A stretch of DNA of 64,000 nucleotides from DATDEW01 sp046590205 (GTDB taxonomy: Bacteria; Bacteroidota; Ignavibacteria; Palsa-1295): contig JBKJTT010000043.1 in NCBI GenBank assembly GCA_046590205.1, forward strand, positions 14,221 through 78,220, written 5' to 3'. The notes below the pieces were generated by a model. That model was given only the letters and a program-made list of their open reading frames with translations, did no database searches and had not been told where the DNA came from. Shown piece by piece: positions 9,411 to 18,459 of this stretch; the first letter of the stretch is position 1; every line of letters starts with the position of its first letter. Made by a program: the position numbers and the translations under genes.

Positions 9411-10325
9411 CTATTCCCACTCCCTTGGTGAACGAAGAACTTTTAGCAGCGTATCTTCTGGTGAGTTTTCTACCGGAGAGAAATCATATTCCCAACGAGC
9501 AAGCGTCGGTAAACTCATCAATATGCTTTCTATTCTACCGTTTGTCTCAAGCCCAAAGAGTGTGCCTTTGTCATAAACAAGATTAAACTCTACATATCTG
9601 CCACGACGCAAAAGTTGCCAACGCTTCTCCTCGTCAGTATATAAATCGGAGCGATGTTTTTCAACTATTGGCACATACAACTTGAGGAAGTGATTTGCAA
9701 CGTCTTGCACGAAATCAAATATCTTTTCAAGTTCATCAGTATTGCCGGTTAAATGGTCAAAGAATAGACCACCAACACCGCGTGTTTCACCTCTGTGCTT
9801 AATATAGAAATACTCATCACACCATTTTTTGAAACGAGGGTAGTATAATGCATCATGTCTATCACATACTTGCTTTAATCCCGTATGACATTGACGTACA
9901 TCCTCTTCGTCAAGATAGTATGGCGTAAGGTCTATTCCACCGCCAAACCATACATCACCATTCGATTGCTGAAAGAATCGGAAGTTTGCGTGAATTGTTG
10001 GAATTTGCGGGGAGTGTGGATGGATGACGAGTGATATGCCTGCTGCAAAAAACGACAGTCCTTCAACACCTTTTGTCAATAGTGAAGGAGATTCACCATG
10101 AACTGCAGAAAAGTTAACACCTGCTTTTTCAAAGACAGCGCCATCAGCTAAGATGCGCGTTATGCCACCACCACCGCCTGGTCGTTTCCATAAATCTTCA
10201 CGGAATGATGCTACACCATCAACTGCAGAAAGTGATGTAGTTATATCATCCTGAATCTTTTGAAAAAAAGCTACTGCTCGTTCTCGTAATTCGCTATGCT
10301 CGGTGAAAGTGTTCTCACTCATCAT
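9411..10325 (-). CDS. hemF: oxygen-dependent coproporphyrinogen III oxidase
   Basis: A 304-residue soluble enzyme that oxidatively decarboxylates coproporphyrinogen III to protoporphyrinogen IX using O2. Conserved HemF blocks are present: the glycine-rich WKRPGGGGGITR, VNFSAVHG, GGGIDLTPYYLDEEDV with the acidic and His-rich active site, and FNLVYDKGTLFGLETNGR near the C-terminus. It overlaps hemE by 11 bases. Its presence means haem is made aerobically, and its product is the substrate of the step that lacks a recognised enzyme here. Confidence 0.97.
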   Translation of the reverse strand: MMSENTFTEHSELRERAVAFFQKIQDDITTSLSAVDGVASFREDLWKRPGGGGGITRILADGAVFEKAGVNFSAVHGESPSLLTKGVEGLSFFAAGISLVIHPHSPQIPTIHANFRFFQQSNGDVWFGGGIDLTPYYLDEEDVRQCHTGLKQVCDRHDALYYPRFKKWCDEYFYIKHRGETRGVGGLFFDHLTGNTDELEKIFDFVQDVANHFLKLYVPIVEKHRSDLYTDEEKRWQLLRRGRYVEFNLVYDKGTLFGLETNGRIESILMSLPTLARWEYDFSPVENSPEDTLLKVLRSPREWE

Positions 10326-11391
10326 CGCTCACAACTTTAGGTGAATATGCATTCTTTGCTGCACGAACAAATGCCCTTGCTTTCGCCGGGTCAACATCAG
10401 GTGAGATGCCATGACCTAAGTTAAAGATATGACCTTTCGGTGAACCCATGCGCTCTGCTATTTCACGAACACGCTGTTCCATAACGTATTCAGGCGCATA
10501 GAGAAGCGTCGGGTCAAGATTGCCTTGGAGTGCGACACCATCGCCAAGTAAGTCACGTACATCGCCCATGTCAATAGTCCAATCGAGTCCGACAACATCA
10601 CATCCAGTGGCTGCTATTTCTGTGAGTGAATGATTGGCTCCTTTACAAAAAACAACGATAGGTGCTTTACGCTTTGTTATTCGTTGAACGTCGCGTACGA
10701 TCTCACCAATATAATCAAGAGAAAATGTTTGAAAATCATCGGGCGAAAGAATACCAGCCCATGTATCAAATATCTGAATGACATCAGCTCCTGCGATAAC
10801 TTGTGTAGCAAGATAATCTACAACAGCATCTCGAATCTTCCCGAGCAGCTTATGAGCATCTTCCGGATTAGAGAATATCATCTCTTTTGCATGACGGAAA
10901 TCTTTTGAACCACTGCCCTCGACCATGTAACAGAAGAGTGTCCAAGGCGAACCCGAAAAACCAATAAGTGGAACACGTCCGGCAAGTTTTTCTTTCGTGA
11001 GTTTAATAGCATTCATCACATACGCAAGATCGCGAGATGCTTCGATTGGTTTTAGGTCGCGGAGTTGGGCAAATGTACGAATCGGATTAGGAAAACGTGG
11101 ACCGCCTTTGCCTTCTTCCATGACAAGGTGCATTCCCATCGCTTCCGGGATGGTGAGTATATCGCTAAAGATGATTGCTGCATCAACACCGACAAGGTCA
11201 ACGGGCTGGACAGTTACCTCTGCTGCAAGCTCCGGTGTCTTGACCATTGTAAGGAAATCGTACTTGGAGCGAATGGCTCGGTACTCCGGCAAGTATCTTC
11301 CCGCTTGACGCATAAACCACACAGGCGCGCGCTCAACCTCTTCACATCGTGCAGCACGTACTAACAGATCATTATGTAAAACTTCAGACAT
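10315..11391 (-). CDS. hemE: uroporphyrinogen decarboxylase
   Basis: A 358-residue enzyme that removes four carboxylates from uroporphyrinogen III to give coproporphyrinogen III. The N-terminal signature PVWFMRQAGRYLPEYR contains the substrate-binding Arg residues. IIFSDILTIPEAMG carries the catalytic Asp region, and the C-terminal FNLGHGISPDVDP block is typical. The full length matches the family. It overlaps hemD by 8 bases upstream and hemF by 11 bases downstream. Confidence 0.97.
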   Translation of the reverse strand: MSEVLHNDLLVRAARCEEVERAPVWFMRQAGRYLPEYRAIRSKYDFLTMVKTPELAAEVTVQPVDLVGVDAAIIFSDILTIPEAMGMHLVMEEGKGGPRFPNPIRTFAQLRDLKPIEASRDLAYVMNAIKLTKEKLAGRVPLIGFSGSPWTLFCYMVEGSGSKDFRHAKEMIFSNPEDAHKLLGKIRDAVVDYLATQVIAGADVIQIFDTWAGILSPDDFQTFSLDYIGEIVRDVQRITKRKAPIVVFCKGANHSLTEIAATGCDVVGLDWTIDMGDVRDLLGDGVALQGNLDPTLLYAPEYVMEQRVREIAERMGSPKGHIFNLGHGISPDVDPAKARAFVRAAKNAYSPKVVSDDE

Positions 11392-12196
11392 TCGTATTCT
11401 TCTCTTTAATATAAGTGATAATATCTTGAGCTAATGATTCCTGATTTGATTTTCGGGCTACTATTTCCGGGCGTTTACGTAAGCGCATACCGATCTCGAA
11501 GGCAGTTGTTTCACCAATAGCTGCAAGTGTAGGCAGTTTGTAAAGATGATCTACGCCCATCTCTTGAATCGTCTTCACAAACGACTCTGCCGCAGAAGGA
11601 GAAAAGAAGGCAATTGCATCGACTGGGATACCATCCTGAACTTCCAGAAGCTGCATAAGTTTTGCAGAGTCATGTAGTGAGGGACCGGATGTCTCGTAGA
11701 GTGTTTGACGCTCGGTCTGGGCACCGACCATCTCAAATGCGCGCTCCATGACCTTTATTCCGATCTGCGATTGCAAAAGCAATACACGTTTACCTGTGAG
11801 GTTCATGGTTCGTAGTGCGATGAGCAATTCTGCCGCGCCAGCATTTTGATGGGGGAGTGGTAGTTCTAATCTATAACCAAGCGAAGTTAGTTTATCTGCT
11901 GATTTTTGTCCTACCGTTCCAAAACCGATGGATTCACGGACTACATCGTAGTGCCCAAGATCAGTGATACGCTCGTGAAAAAACTCTACAGCAGTTGGAC
12001 TTGCAAGAAGAACATAGTCAAATTCTTTTTTAGCTAACCGTCCTAACACACAATCGAGATCGCGAGTATCACTCGGAAAATCAAGACGCACCATTGGCAA
12101 CTCAATGACTTCGAAACCTTCTGATTGAAGCATAGAAGTGAATGTATTATCAGCGTCTAATCTCTGGACGGGGCGGGTAAGAATTACTCTTGGCAT
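11384..12196 (-). CDS. hemD: uroporphyrinogen-III synthase
   Basis: A 270-residue enzyme that cyclises hydroxymethylbilane with inversion of ring D. HemD proteins diverge strongly, but the two-domain alpha/beta pattern is recognisable. It starts with MPRVILTRP, and the conserved VDAIAFFSPSAAESFV block (the usual TSxxAV...F motif) lies near residue 185. IGETTAFEIGMRL follows, matching the family IG..TA....G motif. The position between hemC (three bases upstream) and hemE (8-base overlap) supports the call. Confidence 0.92.
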   Translation of the reverse strand: MPRVILTRPVQRLDADNTFTSMLQSEGFEVIELPMVRLDFPSDTRDLDCVLGRLAKKEFDYVLLASPTAVEFFHERITDLGHYDVVRESIGFGTVGQKSADKLTSLGYRLELPLPHQNAGAAELLIALRTMNLTGKRVLLLQSQIGIKVMERAFEMVGAQTERQTLYETSGPSLHDSAKLMQLLEVQDGIPVDAIAFFSPSAAESFVKTIQEMGVDHLYKLPTLAAIGETTAFEIGMRLRKRPEIVARKSNQESLAQDIITYIKEKNTNV

Positions 12197-12199
12197 AAA

Positions 12200-13159
12200 C
12201 TACATCGTCCCCATTAATGAAGTAAAGTCATCACCTGATAACGAAGCAATGATAGAGTCTCCGCCTTGCTCAATGAGAATAGAAGCAACTCGTGCACCAA
12301 GCTCTGACGGGGATTCGTTTTGTTCGGCTACGGCATTTGCGCGTATCATTTTCTTCCCATCGGTCATAGCGATACAGCTATCTAATTTAAGATTATCATT
12401 TTCGTATCGCGCAAATGTACCTAGCGGCACCTGACATCCGCCACCGAGCATACGTAAAACTTCACGTTCTGCTGTAACTGCATCTGCTGTTTGTTTATCA
12501 TGTAATGATGCACAGAGTGTTAATACTCTTTGGTCGTTAATCCTTGACTCAATCGCTATTGCGCCTTGACCTGGAGCAGGAAGTATCGTTGGAGTAGGTA
12601 TCTTTTGACTAATTACTTCTGATAGACCAAGTCGCTCGACTCCTGCACAAGCCAAAAGCATACCGCTCCACGTTGAGTTACGAAGCTTTTCGATACGAGT
12701 TGGTACGTTGCCGCGAATATCAACTATGTTAAGATCGGGACGTAACGCGAGAAGCTGTGCTTTGCGGCGGAGACTTCCGGTTGCAATAGTGGCACCGTGA
12801 GGTAATGACTCAATCGTCATCCCTTTAGAATTTGAGAGAAAAGCATCTTCAACAGAAGCACGCTTGAGTATGGCAGAGACATGAAGACCATCAGGAAACG
12901 TCGTTGGGAGATCTTTTAAGCTATGTACTGCAATATCTGTCTCGCCAGCGAGAAGCGACTCTTCAAGTTCTTTCGTGAATACACCTTTTCCACCAATGAC
13001 AGAAAGAGGAGAATTAAGAATTTGGTCGCCTGTTGTTTTTATGATGACAATTTCAACGGTAATTCCCGGATGTGCTACCTCAAGTAAACCCTTTACATGA
13101 TTTGTCTGCCAAAGTGCGAGGGCACTACCGCGAGATGCTATGTGTATCTTCTCTGTCAT
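12200..13159 (-). CDS. hemC: hydroxymethylbilane synthase (porphobilinogen deaminase)
   Basis: A 319-residue enzyme that polymerises four porphobilinogens into hydroxymethylbilane. It has the N-terminal IHIASRGSALALWQ block, the substrate-binding HSLKDLPT motif and GSLRRKAQL. The cofactor-anchoring Cys lies in MLGGGCQVPLG, near residue 241, where the dipyrromethane cofactor attaches. It starts two bases after hemA and ends three bases before hemD. Confidence 0.97.
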   Translation of the reverse strand: MTEKIHIASRGSALALWQTNHVKGLLEVAHPGITVEIVIIKTTGDQILNSPLSVIGGKGVFTKELEESLLAGETDIAVHSLKDLPTTFPDGLHVSAILKRASVEDAFLSNSKGMTIESLPHGATIATGSLRRKAQLLALRPDLNIVDIRGNVPTRIEKLRNSTWSGMLLACAGVERLGLSEVISQKIPTPTILPAPGQGAIAIESRINDQRVLTLCASLHDKQTADAVTAEREVLRMLGGGCQVPLGTFARYENDNLKLDSCIAMTDGKKMIRANAVAEQNESPSELGARVASILIEQGGDSIIASLSGDDFTSLMGTM

Positions 13160-13161
13160 GT

Positions 13162-14472
13162 TTATTCGCTTTCCTTTTCTTTTTTATCAAGAGCGAAGAG
13201 CGCACGAATGAGTTCGATACGCGACTGCATGTCATCCTTTGTAGAATGGGGCTCCTTGAGCATGACCGTCGGATTATGCAAGAGACGATTGATGATCTTG
13301 CGTGTCATTACATCCACGGCTGCAAACTCCGCGCCGGAAAATCGGAATTTATTGCGTTCAAGTTCTTCTTGGCGTACTTGCTCGAATTTATCACGTAATT
13401 CCTTAATGGTTGGACCTACTTCAAGTTTTGTAAAGACAGCAAGAAACTCTGTAAACTCATTTGAGATGATATCGTTGATCTTCGGTATCTCTGCTTTCCT
13501 GGCGGCAAGGTTCTGATCAACAATTGCAGAGAGGTCATCAATATCTTTAAGAAATACATTTGGTATTTTAGCAGCTTTCGGGTCAATATCACGCGGAACT
13601 GCAATATCAATGAGCACAAGCGGACTTGCCGATTGACGTTTCTTTAGCGCAGATCGAATATCAGCCGAAGTAAGTATTATGTTCTCATTCGATGTTGAGC
13701 TTATGACAATATCGCACTCACTAAGATATGTAGGCATTTCGGCAAGTGTCAGCACGGTAAAGCGTTTTGAGCCTGAAACAGAAGAAAGATTATTTACTAA
13801 TGTTTGTGCATTCTCAAACGTCCGATTTGCAACATAAAGATGTTCGATGCCACGTTCGACAAGATGTTTAGCTGCTATCTCTGCTGTTTCACCTGCACCG
13901 ATAATTAGAGCAGAGCGAACCGAAAGATCATCATATACTTTTCTGGCAAACTCAACAGCCGCATAGCTTATCGTGCCTGCGCCATTGAGAAGTTGTGTTT
14001 CTGTTCTGACTCGTTTTGCTACGCGGAATGCAGCATGGGCGAACTTCGTCATAAAAGTGCCATTCGCGCCAACTTCTTCTGAGAGCTTAAATGAGTCTTT
14101 AATTTGGGTAAATATCTGTTGATCACCAATTATCTGCGAATCAATACCGGCAATGACTTCAAAGAGATGAATAATTGCATCGCAATAATTCAGCTTAAAG
14201 AACGTATCACGCAAGGCAGTTCGCTCGTCACTTGTAAGTTTTTTTTCTTCAAAAAGAAAATCAATGAGGTAATCGGTCGTTAGCTCTGTATGTTCTGGGC
14301 GAACGTATAGCTCTGTGCGGTTGCAGGTGGAGATGAGTAGTGCTTCATCGGTCATGCCGCGAAGCTGTTCTAATGCGCGAGCAATTTCTTTTTCGGAAAA
14401 GACGAGCTTCTCACGCAGCTCGACGGGAGCTTGGTGATGACTCAACCCAACCGCTATGAGTTTGCTCGGCAT
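13162..14472 (-). CDS. hemA: glutamyl-tRNA reductase
   Basis: A 436-residue enzyme that reduces Glu-tRNA to glutamate-1-semialdehyde with NADPH, the committed step of the C5 route to tetrapyrroles. The catalytic Cys50 lies in LLISTCNRTELY. The NADPH domain shows ALIIGAGETAEIAAKHL near residue 185, and a C-terminal helical dimerisation region follows. The start overlaps the stop of the upstream ccsA-like gene by one base. The next two enzymes of the route, hemL and hemB, are not in the window and must be encoded elsewhere. Confidence 0.97.
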   Translation of the reverse strand: MPSKLIAVGLSHHQAPVELREKLVFSEKEIARALEQLRGMTDEALLISTCNRTELYVRPEHTELTTDYLIDFLFEEKKLTSDERTALRDTFFKLNYCDAIIHLFEVIAGIDSQIIGDQQIFTQIKDSFKLSEEVGANGTFMTKFAHAAFRVAKRVRTETQLLNGAGTISYAAVEFARKVYDDLSVRSALIIGAGETAEIAAKHLVERGIEHLYVANRTFENAQTLVNNLSSVSGSKRFTVLTLAEMPTYLSECDIVISSTSNENIILTSADIRSALKKRQSASPLVLIDIAVPRDIDPKAAKIPNVFLKDIDDLSAIVDQNLAARKAEIPKINDIISNEFTEFLAVFTKLEVGPTIKELRDKFEQVRQEELERNKFRFSGAEFAAVDVMTRKIINRLLHNPTVMLKEPHSTKDDMQSRIELIRALFALDKKEKESE

Positions 14473-15326
14473 TAAAAGAAATTATGAAAATTAGATACAA
14501 AACGATTGATGATCGTCATTGAAATGATCGAAAGCGCAAAGCCCGACATCCAAAAAATAACGATCTTTCTACCTTCAAGCTTCTTATACTTATGCAAGAC
14601 AAGTGTAACACCAAATACAGCCCATATAAGCACAGTGGTGAGTGTTTTAGAATCCAGGAGATATGCACTCAAGCTTTTAGTCGGTACTATTTCGCCCGTC
14701 AATGCAGCACCTGCAATAATAGAAATAGTCAGGAAGATAAAACCAATAATTGATGAGCGGACACCATAACGCTCTAATTTATCTAAACTTGGTACTTCAT
14801 GAAAGAATGAGCCGAACTCATTGAGCCGCATTGCTCGATAGAGAAGCAGATACAGCGAGCCGTAGATCGTTGCAAGCGTCAATGCAGAAAAACCAAAGAC
14901 AATAGTAATGATATGCACATTGAATGTTGCGCTCTCGAATAAGTGCTGGCTATCAGAAATATGCTCGTGGGAAGTATAAAGCGATGAGATCGTCTGGAAA
15001 ACAAACCCTGCAAGTACGACCATCATGCCCGTCCCGGCTGCAAGTCCTTTTCTTCTTGGCTCTACTGCAGTATAGCTGCAGAGCATCGTAAATGCAATGA
15101 GCGAGAAGAATTCGTAGAAGTTTGTGTAAAGACAATGCCCGGCGGCTAAGGTAAACGCGCAGATATAGACACTATGAACGGCAATGGTAACCAGAAGTAA
15201 TGGATAGAGTATCTTTCTCGATGCAGACTGCCTAAATAAGACAGATGCAAAAAGAAAGAGCAGCGCGCCATAAAGAAATGGCAGAATGGTTTGTGTACTG
15301 CGGCTTAAAATTTCCATTAGCCACAT
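14472..15326 (-). CDS. HemX/CcsA-like cytochrome c assembly-family membrane protein
   Basis: A 284-residue integral membrane protein with about eight predicted helices. The TNFYEFFSLIAF segment near residue 75 and the alternating helix pattern resemble the CcsA/CcmC/HemX family. I see no intact tryptophan-rich WWD haem-handling motif, so HemX (YpjD-like) is the closer match. In other bacteria HemX lies next to hemA and affects GluTR level. Here it is the first gene of the hem operon, directly behind the promoter. A start at ATG 15317 is possible, because the predicted transcription start leaves only a few bases before 15326. Confidence 0.82.
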   Translation of the reverse strand: MWLMEILSRSTQTILPFLYGALLFLFASVLFRQSASRKILYPLLLVTIAVHSVYICAFTLAAGHCLYTNFYEFFSLIAFTMLCSYTAVEPRRKGLAAGTGMMVVLAGFVFQTISSLYTSHEHISDSQHLFESATFNVHIITIVFGFSALTLATIYGSLYLLLYRAMRLNEFGSFFHEVPSLDKLERYGVRSSIIGFIFLTISIIAGAALTGEIVPTKSLSAYLLDSKTLTTVLIWAVFGVTLVLHKYKKLEGRKIVIFWMSGFALSIISMTIINRFVSNFHNFF

Positions 15327-15336
15327 AAAACAGCAA

Positions 15337-15367
15337 CAAAGCTAATTTCATTCGTGAAACCCCTAAA
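15337..15367 (-). promoter_or_regulatory. candidate Bacteroidota-type promoter of the hem operon
   Basis: On the minus strand TAGCTTTG (15337-15344) is a perfect TAnnTTTG box, with TTTA (15364-15367) 19 bases upstream. The box lies 11 bases before the first start codon of the eight-gene hem operon and overlaps the end of the upstream gene. Confidence 0.55.
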
Positions 15368-16787
15368 ACGCTGCTTTTATAGAGAATGCTACATCGAGAA
15401 TTGAACCAGATGCAAAGAGGTCAAGAAAATGACCGGTTGCAAGGTCAATACTAACGATATTAGCAATTGTTCCACCAATGCCGAGTGTAATATCTGTGAG
15501 ATCCTTTTGAAATGCAACACCCGTACCAAACCTGACCTCATGGCTTCCAAATTGTCGATTCATACCAAGCCCAAAACCAATACGATTATTCTTAAAACTA
15601 CCGACTGTTTCTGATAAGCCAGCGGCATATTCAATTGCAATAGTCGGATAAAACCCAAACCATCGTTTTCCCATTGCCCCTATATCGAGTGTCGAACCAA
15701 ATCTAAAAACAGTAGGAAGAGCAGTGATAAATGAAGCCGTGTCGTGAAGATTGCCGGAAAATACTTTTAACGAATCATTGAGGTCTTTCGTGGTGCCTTG
15801 AAAAGCAAAAAATCGTGAATCATTATAGACTGCTCTGACTTGTGCTTTATTAGTCCATGAAATTGAACCAATATCAGTCACCGAAGCACCGATAAGTAAT
15901 GCGGGACGTTTGATTTTGGTGGGTATGAATCCGGCATATCCACCAATATCAAATCCTATTCCACTTCCTGCTGTAGATGGTGTTAAAAATGAAAAAGAAA
16001 ATCTGTTAGGAACATTCTGCGGATCAAAGTCATCGGAGTATGAACTAAGAACAGTATAATTTACTGATATTGTGCTTCCGCCACTTGGTGTTCCGTGAGA
16101 AAAACTGTTATCAGGGAGAAGTTGATACGAACCGACGCCAGCAATATATTTAACTGATGCTCCTGCATTAATAAATTGAAGAAAGCTCGCACTATCATTA
16201 GTATTCTCATAGAGTGAGTTGCTATAAGAAAGAGCGTAATCATTATACCAAAGTGCTTGAATATCAAGCCCCGAATATGAACCCGAATATTGAGTGACTG
16301 CAGATTCGGCAACAGACATAAAATTAATAAAATCATCGGGTATATCAGTACGAAGTCCTGCATGTGTTGACCACGTAAATGCGAAGGTCCCATATTTTTC
16401 GCTTGCATACGCAGCACCTATAATGCTTGCATCACCACGACCCGAGAGTTTACCATCCTTAAGTAATTCTGTAAGTTCTTTTCTATCAGGGTCAGATATA
16501 TTCCCTTCTGTATATTGACCGAATACATCTCCAAGTGCACCTGCATCGCGGAAACTGGGTCCTGCTTCAAGACCGTACGAAGCAAGAGGGAAGAGACGGA
16601 CCTCTAACTGTTTTGAGTACTTGTCATAAAGACGTGCAGGGTTCAGACCGATGGCATCGAGTCCTTTTGCGGAGACGACATAGGTTCGTCCCATACCATG
16701 AGCATTGACTGCAAGATGCTCATATCCTGACTGCGCAAATGCGGAGGACGTTAGTACTATGAAAAATAGAAGTAGGTATTTCTTCAT
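15363..16787 (-). CDS. outer-membrane beta-barrel protein (FadL/PorV-like, possibly DUF5723)
   Basis: A 474-residue exported protein with a clear signal peptide (MKKYLLLFFIVLTSSAFAQ). The mature start reads NAHGMGRTYVVSAKGLDAIGLNPARLYD. That AxGMG...D..LNPA pattern is typical of Bacteroidota outer-membrane barrels such as PorV and FadL-like families. The remainder is a series of amphipathic beta strands ending in a Phe (SIKAAF), as expected for a barrel. DUF5723 membership is my best guess and not certain. It follows the aminopeptidase gene with a one-base TGATG overlap. Confidence 0.75.
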   Translation of the reverse strand: MKKYLLLFFIVLTSSAFAQSGYEHLAVNAHGMGRTYVVSAKGLDAIGLNPARLYDKYSKQLEVRLFPLASYGLEAGPSFRDAGALGDVFGQYTEGNISDPDRKELTELLKDGKLSGRGDASIIGAAYASEKYGTFAFTWSTHAGLRTDIPDDFINFMSVAESAVTQYSGSYSGLDIQALWYNDYALSYSNSLYENTNDSASFLQFINAGASVKYIAGVGSYQLLPDNSFSHGTPSGGSTISVNYTVLSSYSDDFDPQNVPNRFSFSFLTPSTAGSGIGFDIGGYAGFIPTKIKRPALLIGASVTDIGSISWTNKAQVRAVYNDSRFFAFQGTTKDLNDSLKVFSGNLHDTASFITALPTVFRFGSTLDIGAMGKRWFGFYPTIAIEYAAGLSETVGSFKNNRIGFGLGMNRQFGSHEVRFGTGVAFQKDLTDITLGIGGTIANIVSIDLATGHFLDLFASGSILDVAFSIKAAF

Positions 16788-18190
16788 CAGTTCTCTTTCA
16801 TTAGTGTCTCTATTTCTGAGATAGTTCTTGGCGATGACTTCGAGAGGTTTTCATTTCCGCTTTCGGTGATGAGAATATCATCTTCCACACGACAACCTAT
16901 CTTCCACCATTTTGCATCACACGGACTTCCTTCGGCGATATAGATACCCGGCTCGACGGTAATCACAACATTTGGTTCAAGCAAGCCCATTGTCCCTGCA
17001 TCATGCACATCAAGGCCAAGATAGTGCGACGTGCCGTGCATAAAATACTTCATATATTGTGAGCTATCTGTTAGGATACCCAGACGAACAAGACCTGCCT
17101 TAATAACTTTAACTGCGGCTTCATGCGGTGCTTTGAAACGATTGCCTGTCTTAGCAGCGGCAATTCCTGAATCAGTAGCTTCAAGCACGATCTCATATAT
17201 TGCTCGTTGTTCGGGTGTGAACGTGCCATTGATAGGGAAGCTGCGCGTCACATCAGCAGTATATCCATGATACTCACCGCCAATATCCATCTCTATAAAA
17301 TCACCTGACTGCGTTTTGCGTCTATTAGTTGTGTAGTGTAATATCGTTGAGTTGTTTCCGCTGCCGACAATGCACGGATAGCCCGTATATTCACAGCCGT
17401 ACTTCTTAAAGATGTATTCGCCGAGTGCTTGAATCTGGTACTCGTACCAACCGGGCTCAGACTTTTTGAGAATCTCGTTATGCGCTTCACAGGTGATGTT
17501 AATTGCTTTGCGAAGAAGTGCAAGTTCTTCCGGTGTTTTTATCATCCGCAAGCGGTTGAGAAATTTGCTTGGAGAAGTTATCGTGAGATTGGGGTATTTA
17601 CGTTTGAGAGAATCAATGACATCTGTTGCATTCGTTAGCTTTTTATCAATTGAATGATCATGGACATCTTTGTATGGTGGTGCGAAATATAATGTGTCTA
17701 TATTTGCATAGACTATATCTAATATCTCCTGAAGCGTATCAATCGGAAAGATTGTCGTAAAGTTTAAAACATTCTTCGCTCCCTCACTGCCCAGACGTAC
17801 GCCTTCCCATGTTTCTCGCAAAGGGTTCTTCCGCTCAACGAAGAATATCTCTTTTACTTTTTGTCCGTTAATGGTTATCGGTTCTTTGAAAAGTAAAAGT
17901 GCAGCATTCGGCTGAAGATGACCGCTTAGATAGTAGAAGTTCGGGTCTTGATGGTATTCGTAGTCAACATCGTTGGCACGGTTCTTCGTCGGAGCGGCAT
18001 GGAAGAGTGCAGCAGAGCGACCGTTCATCTTCAAGTGAATGCTATCACGACGTGATTTATGAAATGATGCCGGCAGACGGTCTTCATCGTAGAGTCCGTA
18101 ACGATTTAGAGTAGTAACAGAGCTAACTTGCGCGAGCAGGGGAGTTGCTGTCGCCAGACAAAGAACACAGAGTAGAACCCTAAAGCGCAT
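16787..18190 (-). CDS. Xaa-Pro aminopeptidase (M24B), exported
   Basis: A 467-residue metallopeptidase that removes N-terminal residues preceding proline. It has an N-terminal signal peptide (MRFRVLLCVLCLATATPLLAQ) and an aminopeptidase P N-terminal domain that includes YEYHQDPNFYYLSG. The creatinase-fold catalytic domain follows. The five metal ligands of M24 are visible in context: DIGGEYHGYTADVTR (two Asp), GTSHYLGLDVHD (His), TVEPGIY (Glu) and RVEDDILIT (Glu). Export distinguishes it from cytoplasmic PepP and suggests periplasmic peptide turnover. It overlaps the pterin dehydratase gene by 11 bases. Confidence 0.93.
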   Translation of the reverse strand: MRFRVLLCVLCLATATPLLAQVSSVTTLNRYGLYDEDRLPASFHKSRRDSIHLKMNGRSAALFHAAPTKNRANDVDYEYHQDPNFYYLSGHLQPNAALLLFKEPITINGQKVKEIFFVERKNPLRETWEGVRLGSEGAKNVLNFTTIFPIDTLQEILDIVYANIDTLYFAPPYKDVHDHSIDKKLTNATDVIDSLKRKYPNLTITSPSKFLNRLRMIKTPEELALLRKAINITCEAHNEILKKSEPGWYEYQIQALGEYIFKKYGCEYTGYPCIVGSGNNSTILHYTTNRRKTQSGDFIEMDIGGEYHGYTADVTRSFPINGTFTPEQRAIYEIVLEATDSGIAAAKTGNRFKAPHEAAVKVIKAGLVRLGILTDSSQYMKYFMHGTSHYLGLDVHDAGTMGLLEPNVVITVEPGIYIAEGSPCDAKWWKIGCRVEDDILITESGNENLSKSSPRTISEIETLMKEN

Positions 18191-18458
18191 TTATCTCGGT
18201 TGCAAGTTTTATATCGCGATCAGTAACACCGCCTTTATCATGTGATGAAAGCGTTACTTTTACTTTATTGTAGCTGTGCAGAAACATATCAGGATGATGA
18301 TCCTGCATCTCCGCCAACGGAGCTACCATATTCATAAATGCAATTGCGTCCAAAAAGTTACCGAGTTTAAACTCACGCCAAATCATTTTCGCCGCTTCGT
18401 CGTATGTCCAAAGATCGGGTAACTTCAAAACAATGTCTTCTGTCTTTAGTAGTGCCAT
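18180..18458 (-). CDS. 4a-hydroxytetrahydrobiopterin dehydratase (pterin-4a-carbinolamine dehydratase)
   Basis: A 92-residue protein of the PCD/DCoH family, which dehydrates 4a-hydroxytetrahydropterin. The active-site block AEMQDHHPDMFLHSYNKVKV contains the paired His residues and the following His, and the C-terminal GGVTDRDIKLATEI is typical. It starts one base after the prfB stop and overlaps the aminopeptidase start by 11 bases, so it is embedded in one transcript. No phenylalanine hydroxylase is seen nearby; a molybdopterin-related role is an alternative in such genomes. Confidence 0.92.
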   Translation of the reverse strand: MALLKTEDIVLKLPDLWTYDEAAKMIWREFKLGNFLDAIAFMNMVAPLAEMQDHHPDMFLHSYNKVKVTLSSHDKGGVTDRDIKLATEINAL

Positions 18459-18459
18459 G

